NCBI GenBank assembly: GCA_022793795.1
Contig: JAAWDM010000025.1
Location: 62,001 to 126,000, forward strand
Direction: 5' to 3'
Length of the DNA: 64,000 nucleotides
Source of the DNA: Bacillota bacterium
Lineage (GTDB): Bacteria; Bacillota; Clostridia; Peptostreptococcales; Anaerovoracaceae
Below the pieces are notes generated by a model. It was not told the origin of the DNA. It saw only the letters and a list, made by a program, of their open reading frames with translations, and made no database searches. How positions within the stretch are numbered: position 1 is the stretch's first letter; the number at the start of each line of letters is the position of its first letter. Both the position numbers and the translations under genes were made by a program. This document shows, one piece after another, positions 44,356-53,183 of this stretch.

Positions 44356-45165
44356 TCAGCGCCCTAAAAAGAAGCCTTTTGCATGGTCGTTTCCCGCCGC
44401 AATGGTCAGCACATGGACCTTAGCCGCCCCTGCATCTTTCAGAACCAATCCACACTGAATAGCCGTGGCCCCTGTGGTCAAAATATCATCCAGCAAAATC
44501 AAGCTTTTGCCCTGAACCCGCTCTGTCAGCCGGCAAAAATCCCTACTACCCACCATAGGCCCCAAGGCTCCCGCCAGGTTCTCCAAACGTTCCGCCCCCG
44601 CCACGCTTCGCTGGGCTGTGGTACTGGTTATACGAACCAGGCCGTGGCCATCCTTTAGAACTGGAATCTTCAGTAATCTGCCCAGATGTATGGCAATCTT
44701 CTCCGCCTGATTAAAGCCGCGCTTCCGATATTTTTCCTTATGAATCGGCACTGGTACAATATAATCGGCAGACGCCAACTGCATCGCTGCCGCAGAATCG
44801 TTCTTAATCCGGTCATACAGCATGTCAGCCAAAATCCTAGCCACATAAGTATGCCCATTATATTTTAACTCAAAAATTAACCGTCGCTCATAGAGTCCAT
44901 ACTTCATACAGGCCCGAATGGAATCCACTGGAATCCCTTTTCCTTGTGCCTCCCGTCGCTTCAATGCTTCGGCCGCCGCTCCGGTAAACTGATTATCCAG
45001 AAGAGAACAGGGAGCAATCTCCACATTCCCCCAGCCAATCTGCCGAATACAGTGATCACACAGACAATAAGTACGGCTTTGATCGATAAAATTTCCGCAG
45101 CATATACAATAGGTGCCCCATGGAAAAAACAGGTCTCTAACCTTTTCCAAATCCAAAAATCCCAC
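44356..45165 (-). CDS. comFC: ComFC-family phosphoribosyltransferase-like protein
   Basis: 269 residues. Four Cys in CICCGN and YCLCDHCI near the N-terminus form the zinc finger. The C-terminal PRTase fold has KEKYRKRGFNQAE and the PRPP-loop LLDDILTTGATA. ComFC supports natural transformation in Gram-positives; homologues (GntX) occur without competence. The start is uncertain: GTG at 45165 overlaps its RBS and a TTG three codons on is possible. No comFA is adjacent; it follows recD2. Confidence 0.85.
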   Translation of the reverse strand: MGFLDLEKVRDLFFPWGTYCICCGNFIDQSRTYCLCDHCIRQIGWGNVEIAPCSLLDNQFTGAAAEALKRREAQGKGIPVDSIRACMKYGLYERRLIFELKYNGHTYVARILADMLYDRIKNDSAAAMQLASADYIVPVPIHKEKYRKRGFNQAEKIAIHLGRLLKIPVLKDGHGLVRITSTTAQRSVAGAERLENLAGALGPMVGSRDFCRLTERVQGKSLILLDDILTTGATAIQCGLVLKDAGAAKVHVLTIAAGNDHAKGFFLGR

Positions 45166-45199
45166 TCCCCTTTTCCTGACATCTGTCTACGCAGCCGCC

Positions 45200-47056
45200 C
45201 TACACTTGATACATATCCATCAATCTGCTGGCCAGGCCCGAATTTCGCTTCCGCCCGTATTCATTGTCCACCATAGCATTGAGGTAATCCTGCCTGCCTA
45301 CCACATATACCCTTTTCTTGCCCCGAGTGACCGCTGTATATAAAAGGTTTCTGGTAGACAATGCAGGAGGAAACCAGGTCATGGGCAGAATCACCACAGG
45401 AAACTCGCTACCCTGACTCTTATGTACTGTCACTGCATAGGCCAAGTCAATCTCATCCAGCTGGGCGTAAGGATACTCCACCCATTTCTCGTCATCGTAA
45501 CACACGGTTACTGCCAAAAGTTCTGTGTCCACAGCTGTAATCGTGCCGATTTCCCCATTGAATACACCCTTGCCATTTTTCCCATTCAGTTTACGGTACT
45601 CCAGGCGGTAATCATTTTTTAAATGCATGACTCGGTCACCCTGCCGAAAAATTCTCTGTCCAAACTGAATTTCATTGGTTCCAGTTCCAGCTGGATTGGC
45701 AGGAACCGCCGCATCCAGTTCAGCCGGCGGATTAAACACCTGCTGCAAGTGCAAATTCAGGTTCTGACTGCCTAAAATCCCCTTTTTTGTAGGCGTAAGT
45801 ACCTGTATCTGGTCCAATGGAAACTCTGCCGCCAGACCGGTAATCTTCTCCAATATCTCTTTCTGTTTATCCGCTTCTATTAGCACAAAATCTTCGCCAA
45901 AGGCTGGATAATCCCCATGGTTAATCCGGTGAGCTCCCACCGCGATGTTGCTTTCCTGAGCCTGTCTGAAAATTTCCGTCAAATGGGTTGTAAAGAAATA
46001 TTCGCTGCGAATCAAGTCCTCCAACACATTGCCAGCCCCTACTGACGGTAGTTGGTCCGCATCGCCCACTAGAATCAGACGTGTTCCCGGCTTTAAAGCA
46101 TCGCACAGAGCTCCGGCCAACATCAGATCAAGCATGGATGCTTCATCGACAATCACCGCATCCAAATCCAGCGGATCCGCCTGGTTCTTGCCAAAGGCCA
46201 TAGCATGAACCTCTTCATCGTAATAGTATTCCAACAATCGGTGAACCGTAGAAGCGTAGCGGCCCGTGGTCTCCATCAGCCGTTTGGCCGCCCTGCCTGT
46301 AGGAGCTGCCATGGCTACCTTCTTTCCACACTCAAGTAAAATCGTTAAAATCGACCGAACGATGGTGGTCTTTCCTGTACCTGGGCCGCCGGTAATGATG
46401 GAAACGCCACTTTCTAAAGCGCCTCGGATTGCCTCCTTCTGCTCCTCTGACAATAAAATTCCGCTGTCCGCTTCTGCTTTGCCAATAAAAAACTCTACAT
46501 TCTTAGCAGATAACGCTCCCACCAGCTTGTTGGAATCCGGCAAATCTGCCAAGTCGGCCAACTTCCCGCAGATGAGACATTCCGCCTTGTAATAAGCATA
46601 GAAATAGACCACCTGACTGCCCTCCAGCATGGTCAGCTGCATCTTGCCCATCAGGGCCATATCCTCAAGGACATCCCGTACCAACTCTTCAGGCAAATCT
46701 AAATACCTGGCCACACTTTCGCATAGTTCCCCCACCGGCGCATAGCTGTGCCCCTCTGCTGCATAGCTTCTCAGACAAAAGCGAATCCCACTGCCGATGC
46801 GATACTCGCTCTCTCTGCTGACTCCCAACTGGCAGGCCGCTTCATCCACCTTGTGAAACCCCATCCGCGGAAATTCCTCCAAAAGCCAATAAGGATTGTC
46901 CTCCGTCAGCGCCACCGACGCCTCCCCTACCAGATTGAATATTTTAATGATATAGTAGTTGGAAAATCCCAGCCGTCGGAAAAACAAGGTCACTTCATCA
47001 GTGACCTGGCTAATTCTCGTAATGCTGTTTTCCACACGATAGGCCCATTGATCCAT
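45200..47056 (-). CDS. recD2: RecD2-type ATP-dependent helicase, N-terminally short
   Basis: 618 residues; RecD2 proteins are usually above 700. Walker A GGPGTGKTTI, DEASMLD, GDADQLPSVG and AYAVTVHKSQGSEFPVV show an intact SF1B 5'-3' helicase core. The missing part is the N-terminal OB-like domain and first HhH motif: the ORF begins at the following helical region. Upstream in frame there is no room, because the YhaM-like gene ends 5 nt before. SD AAGGGAG is ~16 nt away, so translation may depend on coupling. Confidence 0.88.
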   Translation of the reverse strand: MDQWAYRVENSITRISQVTDEVTLFFRRLGFSNYYIIKIFNLVGEASVALTEDNPYWLLEEFPRMGFHKVDEAACQLGVSRESEYRIGSGIRFCLRSYAAEGHSYAPVGELCESVARYLDLPEELVRDVLEDMALMGKMQLTMLEGSQVVYFYAYYKAECLICGKLADLADLPDSNKLVGALSAKNVEFFIGKAEADSGILLSEEQKEAIRGALESGVSIITGGPGTGKTTIVRSILTILLECGKKVAMAAPTGRAAKRLMETTGRYASTVHRLLEYYYDEEVHAMAFGKNQADPLDLDAVIVDEASMLDLMLAGALCDALKPGTRLILVGDADQLPSVGAGNVLEDLIRSEYFFTTHLTEIFRQAQESNIAVGAHRINHGDYPAFGEDFVLIEADKQKEILEKITGLAAEFPLDQIQVLTPTKKGILGSQNLNLHLQQVFNPPAELDAAVPANPAGTGTNEIQFGQRIFRQGDRVMHLKNDYRLEYRKLNGKNGKGVFNGEIGTITAVDTELLAVTVCYDDEKWVEYPYAQLDEIDLAYAVTVHKSQGSEFPVVILPMTWFPPALSTRNLLYTAVTRGKKRVYVVGRQDYLNAMVDNEYGRKRNSGLASRLMDMYQV

Positions 47057-47061
47057 GGCAG

Positions 47062-48030
47062 TTAACGAATATCTCCCTTCGGCTTGTATAGTTTCCTGTT
47101 ATCCAGGGTCCATATGCGGTCGCTGAACTCCCCTGGTTGGGTCCCCGTAAGAGCATCCTCCATATCAAACATTCTGGCATCGAGGATGTCCAAATAGTGA
47201 AGCACCTCGGCTTCCGGAAACAGAGGTTTTTTAGGACTTCCAAACTCCGGTTCATAATGGTGGGCCAAAATCATATGCTCCAACATGAGCGCCTTCTCCC
47301 GCTCCATGCCCAGTTCCATAGCCATCCGGTCGATGGATTTTACCCCTTGAATGATATGACCGAGAAGCTGGCCTTCAAAGGAATAACCGCTGGCCATACC
47401 ATCCACATCAGCCTCGATTTCATTGAGTTTCTCCATATCGTGAAGAATCACTCCTGCCAGCACCAAATCCTCCTTTAAGTTGGTGTAAACCTGACAAACT
47501 CTCTCACCAGTCATGAGCATCCGCTTGGTATGATACAGGAGACCGCCCAGTTCTGCGTGGTGGTTCTTGGAAGCTGCCGGATAATAGAGGAGCCTCTGGT
47601 AGTTATCCTGCAAAACCTTGACGCACAGGGCTCTCAACTCCTCGTCAGCAAAGTTTTCCGCCGCCCTCAAAATATAGTCATACATCTCCTGCGGATCCTC
47701 TGGAGCCGCCTTTACAAAATCCGACAGTTTCTGCTGGTCCTGCTCCGCTGCCTTTCTGATTCTCTGCACTCGAAGCTGAAGCTGTCCAGCCCATTCAGTA
47801 ACAATGGCCTTAATCTTTACAATATCCTTCTCCTTGATATCGATCAACGCAGGATATTCGCCGTCGCTCACATCCCACTTCTTTCCTGAAATATCTCCCG
47901 TCTTATCAGCAAGCGTCAAATCTAAATACTGCTTTCCATTGGAACCCACTTTAATGGCTACTGATTTTACGATAAAAAAATCTATGATCTCCTGATCCTT
48001 TTTTAATTCCTTTACAAAAATTTCTTTCAT
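47062..48030 (-). CDS. YhaM-like 3'-5' exoribonuclease (OB fold + HD domain)
   Basis: 322 residues from ATG 48030; the longer frame to 48153 has no RBS. About 10-100 is an OB-fold nucleic-acid-binding domain (LDLTLADKTGDISGKKWD). About 150-300 is an HD phosphohydrolase domain (HHAELGGLLYHTKRM, LHDMEKLNEI, HHYEPEFGSPKKP). Length and order match YhaM/CbfA. It is followed after 5 nt by recD2. Confidence 0.88.
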   Translation of the reverse strand: MKEIFVKELKKDQEIIDFFIVKSVAIKVGSNGKQYLDLTLADKTGDISGKKWDVSDGEYPALIDIKEKDIVKIKAIVTEWAGQLQLRVQRIRKAAEQDQQKLSDFVKAAPEDPQEMYDYILRAAENFADEELRALCVKVLQDNYQRLLYYPAASKNHHAELGGLLYHTKRMLMTGERVCQVYTNLKEDLVLAGVILHDMEKLNEIEADVDGMASGYSFEGQLLGHIIQGVKSIDRMAMELGMEREKALMLEHMILAHHYEPEFGSPKKPLFPEAEVLHYLDILDARMFDMEDALTGTQPGEFSDRIWTLDNRKLYKPKGDIR

Positions 48031-48185
48031 TGTATATCGTCTGCCTTCTCTTTCTTCCTTTTCTCTGGATGGGGCTTTCTGGGCATAATCGTCTTCCAAA
48101 ATTTCACCGCAATCCATTATGTCTATTATACACCAGATCGTCCCTTCCTGCAATTCCCAGCTGTCTCTTCCTTCATAAAAAATCC

Positions 48186-48214
48186 TTTCATTTTTATGGC
48201 GATTATGCTATACT
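48186..48214 (+). promoter_or_regulatory. Putative promoter of the transglutaminase/pilus-like operon
   Basis: TTTCAT (48186-48191), 17-nt spacer, TATACT (48209-48214), about 90 nt before the lipoprotein start. Confidence 0.5.
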
Positions 48215-48304
48215 GAAACTTGGATTTATATGCTTGTGTCATCTGTGGGTATGAGTATCACAAAGCATATTTTCTGCATAACATTCATTAAGGGGGTAAC
48301 TTTT

Positions 48305-49306
48305 ATGCATATTAAAAAAATGCTTTCCATCCTTTTGATATTGCTGCTTCTTACTTCCTGCGGTCAAAACGCTGCCTCAAGCAGCATCATGATCGATGAT
48401 ATCCCATACATCGAACAGACGCAGCTTATCAATAGTGAAGATGAAATAGGACTCATCGAAGCAGAACCTATGGCTTTAGCAAAATCTCCGTCCATTCCGG
48501 ACATTTTAAAACCCGTGGCTTCTGGTACTCATGTAAAGAAAAACTCGCAAGCTATCATTGACTATTCCAATACAGACGATGGTTATGTCATGGTCAAATT
48601 CACCGAATCCACTTCTAAACGACTAAAGAGTCAGGTTACTGGTTCCAGCACAACCTACACATATAACATTGAGCCGAAGGAGTGGACCACCTTCCCTCTA
48701 TCCGATGGAAACGGAACCTACAAAGTAACCGTTTTTGAAAACGTTTCTGGAAACAAATATTCCACTGTTCTTTCCGCCAGCTTCAGCGTGAAGTTAAAGG
48801 ATGAGTTTGCACCGTTTATTCGACCAAACCAATATGTGGACTACGCAGACGCGAAAAATACTATAAAAAAAGCCGCCAGCCTGACTTCTGGTCTAAAGGA
48901 AAAGGACGTGTTGAAAAAGGTTCAAAAAATCTATAACTATGTAGTAAAAAACCTGACATATGACACCAAAAAGGCAAAAAATGTTCAGTCTGGTTATCTT
49001 CCAGATTTGGATAGCGTATTAAAAAAGAAAAAAGGAATTTGTTTTGACTATGCTGCTCTGATGACAGGTATGCTTCGAAGTCAAGGAGTTCCCTGCAAGC
49101 TGGTAGTCGGTTATGCCGGCAGCGCTTATCATGCTTGGATCAGTGTGTATAGCAAAAAGACCGGTTGGATCGACGGCGCTATTTACTTTGATGGTACCTC
49201 ATGGCAGCGTATGGATCCTACCTTTATTTCCTCCGGCAAAAATAGTAAATCCATTCAGAAATTTGTGGGCAATGGCAAAAACTATAGCGCCAAGTATCTC
49301 TATTAA
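48305..49306 (+). CDS. Transglutaminase-like lipoprotein
   Basis: 333 residues from ATG 48305 after GGGGGTAAC. Lipobox LLLLTSC at about 13-19 anchors it outside. A Ser/Thr-rich beta region is followed by a transglutaminase-like domain with Cys in KKKGICFDYAALM, His in YHAWISVY and a later Asp in WQRMDPT, the usual triad. Such domains act as cysteine proteases or crosslinkers on surface proteins. It lies 39 nt before the pilus-like genes and may process their products. Confidence 0.85.
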   Translation: MHIKKMLSILLILLLLTSCGQNAASSSIMIDDIPYIEQTQLINSEDEIGLIEAEPMALAKSPSIPDILKPVASGTHVKKNSQAIIDYSNTDDGYVMVKFTESTSKRLKSQVTGSSTTYTYNIEPKEWTTFPLSDGNGTYKVTVFENVSGNKYSTVLSASFSVKLKDEFAPFIRPNQYVDYADAKNTIKKAASLTSGLKEKDVLKKVQKIYNYVVKNLTYDTKKAKNVQSGYLPDLDSVLKKKKGICFDYAALMTGMLRSQGVPCKLVVGYAGSAYHAWISVYSKKTGWIDGAIYFDGTSWQRMDPTFISSGKNSKSIQKFVGNGKNYSAKYLY

Positions 49307-49345
49307 CTTTGTTAATCAAATACAAATCAAAGGACGGAAACGGCT

Positions 49346-50383
49346 ATGAAGAAAAAAATACTTTCCAATGAAATGATTGCTTCGCTAACCTTGGAACTGT
49401 CTCTATTGCTCCATGCTGGCGTTAGTATGAGTGATGCTCTGGCTCTTCTTTCCGAAGAGACAGAGTATCAAGAAATCTTAAAGGATATGGCTGCAAAGGC
49501 CGACGAGGGTGCTTCCCTTTCCGCCTGTATGCGGGAGAGCGGATATTTTCCTACATATGTTTGCGGTCTTATTGACGTGGGTGAACACGCTGGCCGTACA
49601 GAAGAAGCTCTCGTCTCACTTTCCCATTACTATGAACGGCGTATGCGGCTAAATCAGCGGATACGCAGCGCTTTCTTATATCCTGCCATTATGCTGGTTC
49701 TTATGCTCATTGTCATCGGTGTACTTTTAGTCAAGGTGCTTCCAATCTTTGATGATGTGTATGCCTCTTTAGGCGGTCAGCTAACTGGCGTGGGTGGCGG
49801 TCTTTTAGTCCTGGGACGCTGGCTTGACGACATCATGCCAATATTATGGGGAATCCTGGCGATTGTAGTGATATTTCTCATATTATTTGCTGCCCTTGAC
49901 TCTTTCCGAGAGAAGGTCCTGGGCATTTGGAGAAACAACCGCGGAGACAAGGGTATCTTCTCCCAGCTAAATACAGCGCGGCTTATCCAGGCCTTTGCCA
50001 TGGGAATTTCCAGTGGTCTAACAGCTGAGGAAGCCCTGGAGTTATCCGCCAACCTGCTTTCAGACATCCCAGCGGCTAAACAGCGCTGTTTAAAATGCCG
50101 CTCTCTTCTGGATGAGGGACAAACTTTAGCCTCTTCTATGGAAAACAGTAAACTTCTTCCAGCCTCCTCCTGTAGACTTTTGGAACTGGGGCAGCGAAGC
50201 GGCGCTATGGATACTACCATTGAAAAGATTGCTTCCGATTTATCAGATAACAGTGAATATGCCATTGAACATCTGGTGAGCCGTATTGAACCGGCCTTGG
50301 TGCTGATCTGTTCCCTTCTGGTCGGCCTGATTCTGTTGTCCGTTATGTTGCCGCTAATGCATATCATGTCAGCAATCGGGTGA
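49346..50383 (+). CDS. Type II secretion/type IV pilus platform protein (GspF/PilC family)
   Basis: 345 residues. Two T2SSF domains, each with a helical cytoplasmic part and membrane segments: LSLLLHAGVSMSDALALL near the start, the membrane pair at about 112-135 and 160-182, the repeated LIQAFAMGISSGLTAEEAL, and a C-terminal membrane segment. In type IV filaments this protein transmits ATPase motion to the pilins. First of a row of overlapping small genes ending with a PilT-like ATPase. Confidence 0.88.
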   Translation: MKKKILSNEMIASLTLELSLLLHAGVSMSDALALLSEETEYQEILKDMAAKADEGASLSACMRESGYFPTYVCGLIDVGEHAGRTEEALVSLSHYYERRMRLNQRIRSAFLYPAIMLVLMLIVIGVLLVKVLPIFDDVYASLGGQLTGVGGGLLVLGRWLDDIMPILWGILAIVVIFLILFAALDSFREKVLGIWRNNRGDKGIFSQLNTARLIQAFAMGISSGLTAEEALELSANLLSDIPAAKQRCLKCRSLLDEGQTLASSMENSKLLPASSCRLLELGQRSGAMDTTIEKIASDLSDNSEYAIEHLVSRIEPALVLICSLLVGLILLSVMLPLMHIMSAIG

Positions 50384-50389
50384 TGGGCC

Positions 50390-50713
50390 ATGAGAAAAAA
50401 ACATGCCGCCTGGGGCGGACTTTTACGAGGTTTATTGCTTCCAGTCATAGCAGTTGCCGTTCTTCTATGTTTTGCCACTGCTACAAACAGCTTAAACGCA
50501 GGCCGAAGTGAGGAGAATCTCAAGCAACTTCAAGAGGCCATTCGTCGCAGCTGTGTGGCCTGCTATGCTTCTGAGGGCGCATATCCTCCCAATCTGGAAT
50601 ATCTAAAAGAATATTATGGTATTCAGATCGATGAGACCCGTTACACGGTTCATTACATGATGATTGCAGATAACTTGATGCCAGATATTACAATATTGGA
50701 GAATAACCCATGA
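50390..50713 (+). CDS. Small pilin-like membrane protein
   Basis: 107 residues. One N-terminal hydrophobic helix (about 13-32) is followed by NLKQLQEAIRRSCVACYASEGAYPPNLEYLKEYYG-type sequence, a layout resembling GspG/minor pilins (amphipathic helix then a YP-NLEYL loop). No G|FTLIE cleavage motif is visible. It starts 6 nt after the platform gene and overlaps the next gene by 4 nt. Confidence 0.65.
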   Translation: MRKKHAAWGGLLRGLLLPVIAVAVLLCFATATNSLNAGRSEENLKQLQEAIRRSCVACYASEGAYPPNLEYLKEYYGIQIDETRYTVHYMMIADNLMPDITILENNP

Positions 50714-51201
50714 AAATACAAAAGAATCATTTAGAAGGTCTCATCGCCCTTCTGTTGTTCGGCGTATTTGCGGTATGTCTACTGATAGTTCTACTCACTG
50801 GCGCGGATGCATACCACAATTTGACCGAGGCAGATCAGACGGCCTATGACCATCGTATCTGTGAGCAGTATATAACCACTCAAGTGCGTCAAGCCGATGC
50901 TGCAGACAGCGTATCTATCGTGGATTTTGGCGATGGAGACGCCCTTTCCCTTGCCCACGACTTTGATGGCGATACTTATTTTACTTTGATTTACTATGAT
51001 GAAGGCTATCTGAAAGAGTTGTTTTGTTCTGATAGAAACGAAATGGCTCCGGCAGACGGCGAAATTATCATGCCCATACATGGTCTTACCTTAAGTATTC
51101 ACGACCAGATTTTAAGAATCGACTGGGTTCATGAGGATGATACTCCATCCTTCATGCAGCTCACCCTTCGCAGTGGAAAGGAGGTAGGCTATGAAGAGTA
51201 A
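50710..51201 (+). CDS. DUF4860-like membrane protein of the pilus-like operon
   Basis: 163 residues: basic start KIQKNHLEG, one hydrophobic helix (about 10-31), then a beta-rich extracellular domain. It resembles DUF4860 proteins that accompany GspF/PilT genes in Clostridia. Overlaps both neighbours. Probably a pseudopilin or assembly factor; the exact role is unknown. Confidence 0.65.
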   Translation: MKIQKNHLEGLIALLLFGVFAVCLLIVLLTGADAYHNLTEADQTAYDHRICEQYITTQVRQADAADSVSIVDFGDGDALSLAHDFDGDTYFTLIYYDEGYLKELFCSDRNEMAPADGEIIMPIHGLTLSIHDQILRIDWVHEDDTPSFMQLTLRSGKEVGYEE

Positions 51202-51622
51202 AGCGCCCCTGATGCTGATTGAACAGATGATTATGCTTCTGGTATTTGCTCTGGCCGCTGCGTTATGCCTCAGAGCATTCATTGTGAGCGATTCTATTTC
51301 TAAACAAAGCATTGCTCGGGACCATGCCGTAGTGGAAGCGCAAAAGGCAGCTGAAGCCCTCAAAGGCGATTATGCAGAGGAATACTTTGCCCAGATGGAC
51401 GCTTCTACAGCTGAACAAGGTGTTGCCTATATCATTGATTATACTACAGATTGGCAGCCCGCTGGGGAACATACACCGGCATATACACTGCAAGCCCTCT
51501 ATACCGATAGTGACCTGACCTATTTAAACAGCGCAGAAATCACAGTCTGCGACCAGAAAGGAAATGAACTGTTTCGTCTGCCGGTTTCCTGGCAAAAGTT
51601 GGAGGTGAATGAAAATGCGTAA
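51191..51622 (+). CDS. Pilin-like protein with LIEQ motif
   Basis: 143 residues. After KSKAP comes LMLIEQMIMLLVFALAA, which mirrors the prepilin N-terminus with Glu at the +5 position, but the residue before the hydrophobic stretch is Pro instead of Gly. A helix and a beta-rich C-terminal domain follow. It probably packs as a minor pilin if it is processed. Overlaps both neighbouring genes. Confidence 0.65.
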   Translation: MKSKAPLMLIEQMIMLLVFALAAALCLRAFIVSDSISKQSIARDHAVVEAQKAAEALKGDYAEEYFAQMDASTAEQGVAYIIDYTTDWQPAGEHTPAYTLQALYTDSDLTYLNSAEITVCDQKGNELFRLPVSWQKLEVNENA

Positions 51623-52064
51623 CAAACAACATTCCTCCTTCGCTCCGCCTGCAATAGGGGGTATTTCTCTGCTGGTCATATTTGCGGTGCTCTGTCTTAC
51701 GGTCTTTTCTCTTTTAAGCCTATCGACAGTTCGTGCTGACAGTAAGCTCAGCGAAGCTTCAGCCCAATCGATTGCCGGCTATTATGCAGCAGACGCTGAA
51801 GCCGAAAAAATCCTGGCTCAGCTTCGCGACGGACAGGCGCCTGATTGTGTAACGATAAATGGAGATCAATATACTTATACTTGTTCCATATCAGACACAC
51901 AGCAACTGGCTGTCACACTCCAATTTGATGGCGCCCAATTTTCAGTGCTACGCTGGCAGGTGGAGTCATGCAGAGATGTGGAAATCGACGACCGCCTTCC
52001 TGTGTGGGGTGGACCTGAAGCTGAAATCCAAGCAGAACAAGACGAGTTGGAGGTAATCATATGA
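51615..52064 (+). CDS. PilX-like membrane protein of the pilus-like operon
   Basis: 149 residues from ATG 51615, 9 nt after GGAGG. A short Gly-containing leader (PPAIGG) precedes a hydrophobic helix (ISLLVIFAVLCLTVFSLLSL) and then an SIAGYYAADAEAEKIL-type helix, as seen in PilX-family minor pilins. The rest is short and beta-rich. It overlaps the PilT-like gene by 4 nt. Confidence 0.6.
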   Translation: MRNKQHSSFAPPAIGGISLLVIFAVLCLTVFSLLSLSTVRADSKLSEASAQSIAGYYAADAEAEKILAQLRDGQAPDCVTINGDQYTYTCSISDTQQLAVTLQFDGAQFSVLRWQVESCRDVEIDDRLPVWGGPEAEIQAEQDELEVII

Positions 52065-53119
52065 CCGAATTACTGGACTATTTAAAACAAGCCGTAGATA
52101 TGCATGCCGCCGATCTTTTCATTGTGGCCGGCGGTCCCGTCTGCGTAAAACTGGACAAGTGTGTTCGCCCTCTCAGTGAAAAAAAAGTCTTTCCCGAAGA
52201 TACGCAGCAACTCATTACCGACATCTACGCCAGGGCCGCGCGACCTATGGATCACTTTCTTGCCTGTGGAGATGATGACTTTTCCTTCTCTGTAGGAGGT
52301 TTGGCCCGATTCCGTGTAAATACCTACCGTCAGCGCGGCTCTATGGCCGCTGTCGTGCGGGTTGTGGCCTTTGGTATCCCAGACTGGCAATCCCTTGGAA
52401 TTCCTTCCCAGGTCATGGAATTATCCGACGCCAGCCATGGTCTCATTCTCGTCACTGGTACGGCTGGAAGTGGAAAATCTACCACCCAAGCCTGTATCAT
52501 TGACCAAATCAACCATACCAGGGAATGTCATATTATTACCATGGAGAACCCCATCGAATACTTACACCGTAATGATCGCAGTATCGTAAGCCAACGTGAA
52601 ATCTCCATCGATACAAGCGATTATCTGTCTGCCCTACGGGCCTGTCTCAGGCAATCTCCAGATGTCATCCTTCTAGGAGAAATGCGGGACCACGAAACCA
52701 TCCGTACGGCCATGACTGCTGCTGAAACCGGTCATCTGATTATTGCAACCCTGCATACAAAGGGAACTGTCAACACCATTGACCGTATTGTTGACTCATT
52801 TCCTAGCGAACAACAAAGTCAGGTGCGAACCCAACTAAGTATGGTGTTGAAAACTGTAGTTTCCCAACAACTAATTCCTGGTACAAATGATCGTTTACTG
52901 CCAGCCTTTGAGGTTATGCACATGAACAATGCGATTCGCAGTCTGATCCGCGATAATAAAAATCATCAGATCGACAATGCTATCGCTGCTGGCAGCGGAG
53001 AAGGCATGTTTTCCATGGATCAATCCATCCTCACCCTTTATCAGGAGGGTAAAATCACAGCAGAAACAGCCTTACACTATGCAGATAATCAGGAACAGAT
53101 GAAACGGCGATTGGGTTAA
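52061..53119 (+). CDS. PilT-like type IV pilus ATPase
   Basis: 352 residues, the PilT length. Walker A GTAGSGKSTT near residue 132, Asp box MENPIEYLH, Walker B VILLGEMRDHETI and His box GHLIIATLHT are all present, with a C-terminal FEVMHMNNAI helix region. PilT normally retracts pili. No PilB-type extension ATPase is in this cluster, so it may drive both steps or cooperate with a distant PilB. Ends at a bidirectional terminator. Confidence 0.92.
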   Translation: MTELLDYLKQAVDMHAADLFIVAGGPVCVKLDKCVRPLSEKKVFPEDTQQLITDIYARAARPMDHFLACGDDDFSFSVGGLARFRVNTYRQRGSMAAVVRVVAFGIPDWQSLGIPSQVMELSDASHGLILVTGTAGSGKSTTQACIIDQINHTRECHIITMENPIEYLHRNDRSIVSQREISIDTSDYLSALRACLRQSPDVILLGEMRDHETIRTAMTAAETGHLIIATLHTKGTVNTIDRIVDSFPSEQQSQVRTQLSMVLKTVVSQQLIPGTNDRLLPAFEVMHMNNAIRSLIRDNKNHQIDNAIAAGSGEGMFSMDQSILTLYQEGKITAETALHYADNQEQMKRRLG

Positions 53120-53134
53120 TAAGGTAAATAAATC

Positions 53135-53167
53135 AAAAGGCGACGGATTGCAAACCGTCGCCTTTTT
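53135..53167. terminator. Bidirectional terminator between the pilT-like gene and the hybrid kinase gene
   Basis: AAAAGGCGACGG (53135-53146) pairs perfectly with CCGTCGCCTTTT (53155-53166), loop 8 nt, T-runs on both strands. Confidence 0.9.
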
Positions 53168-53183
53168 CAATATCCCATATTCG

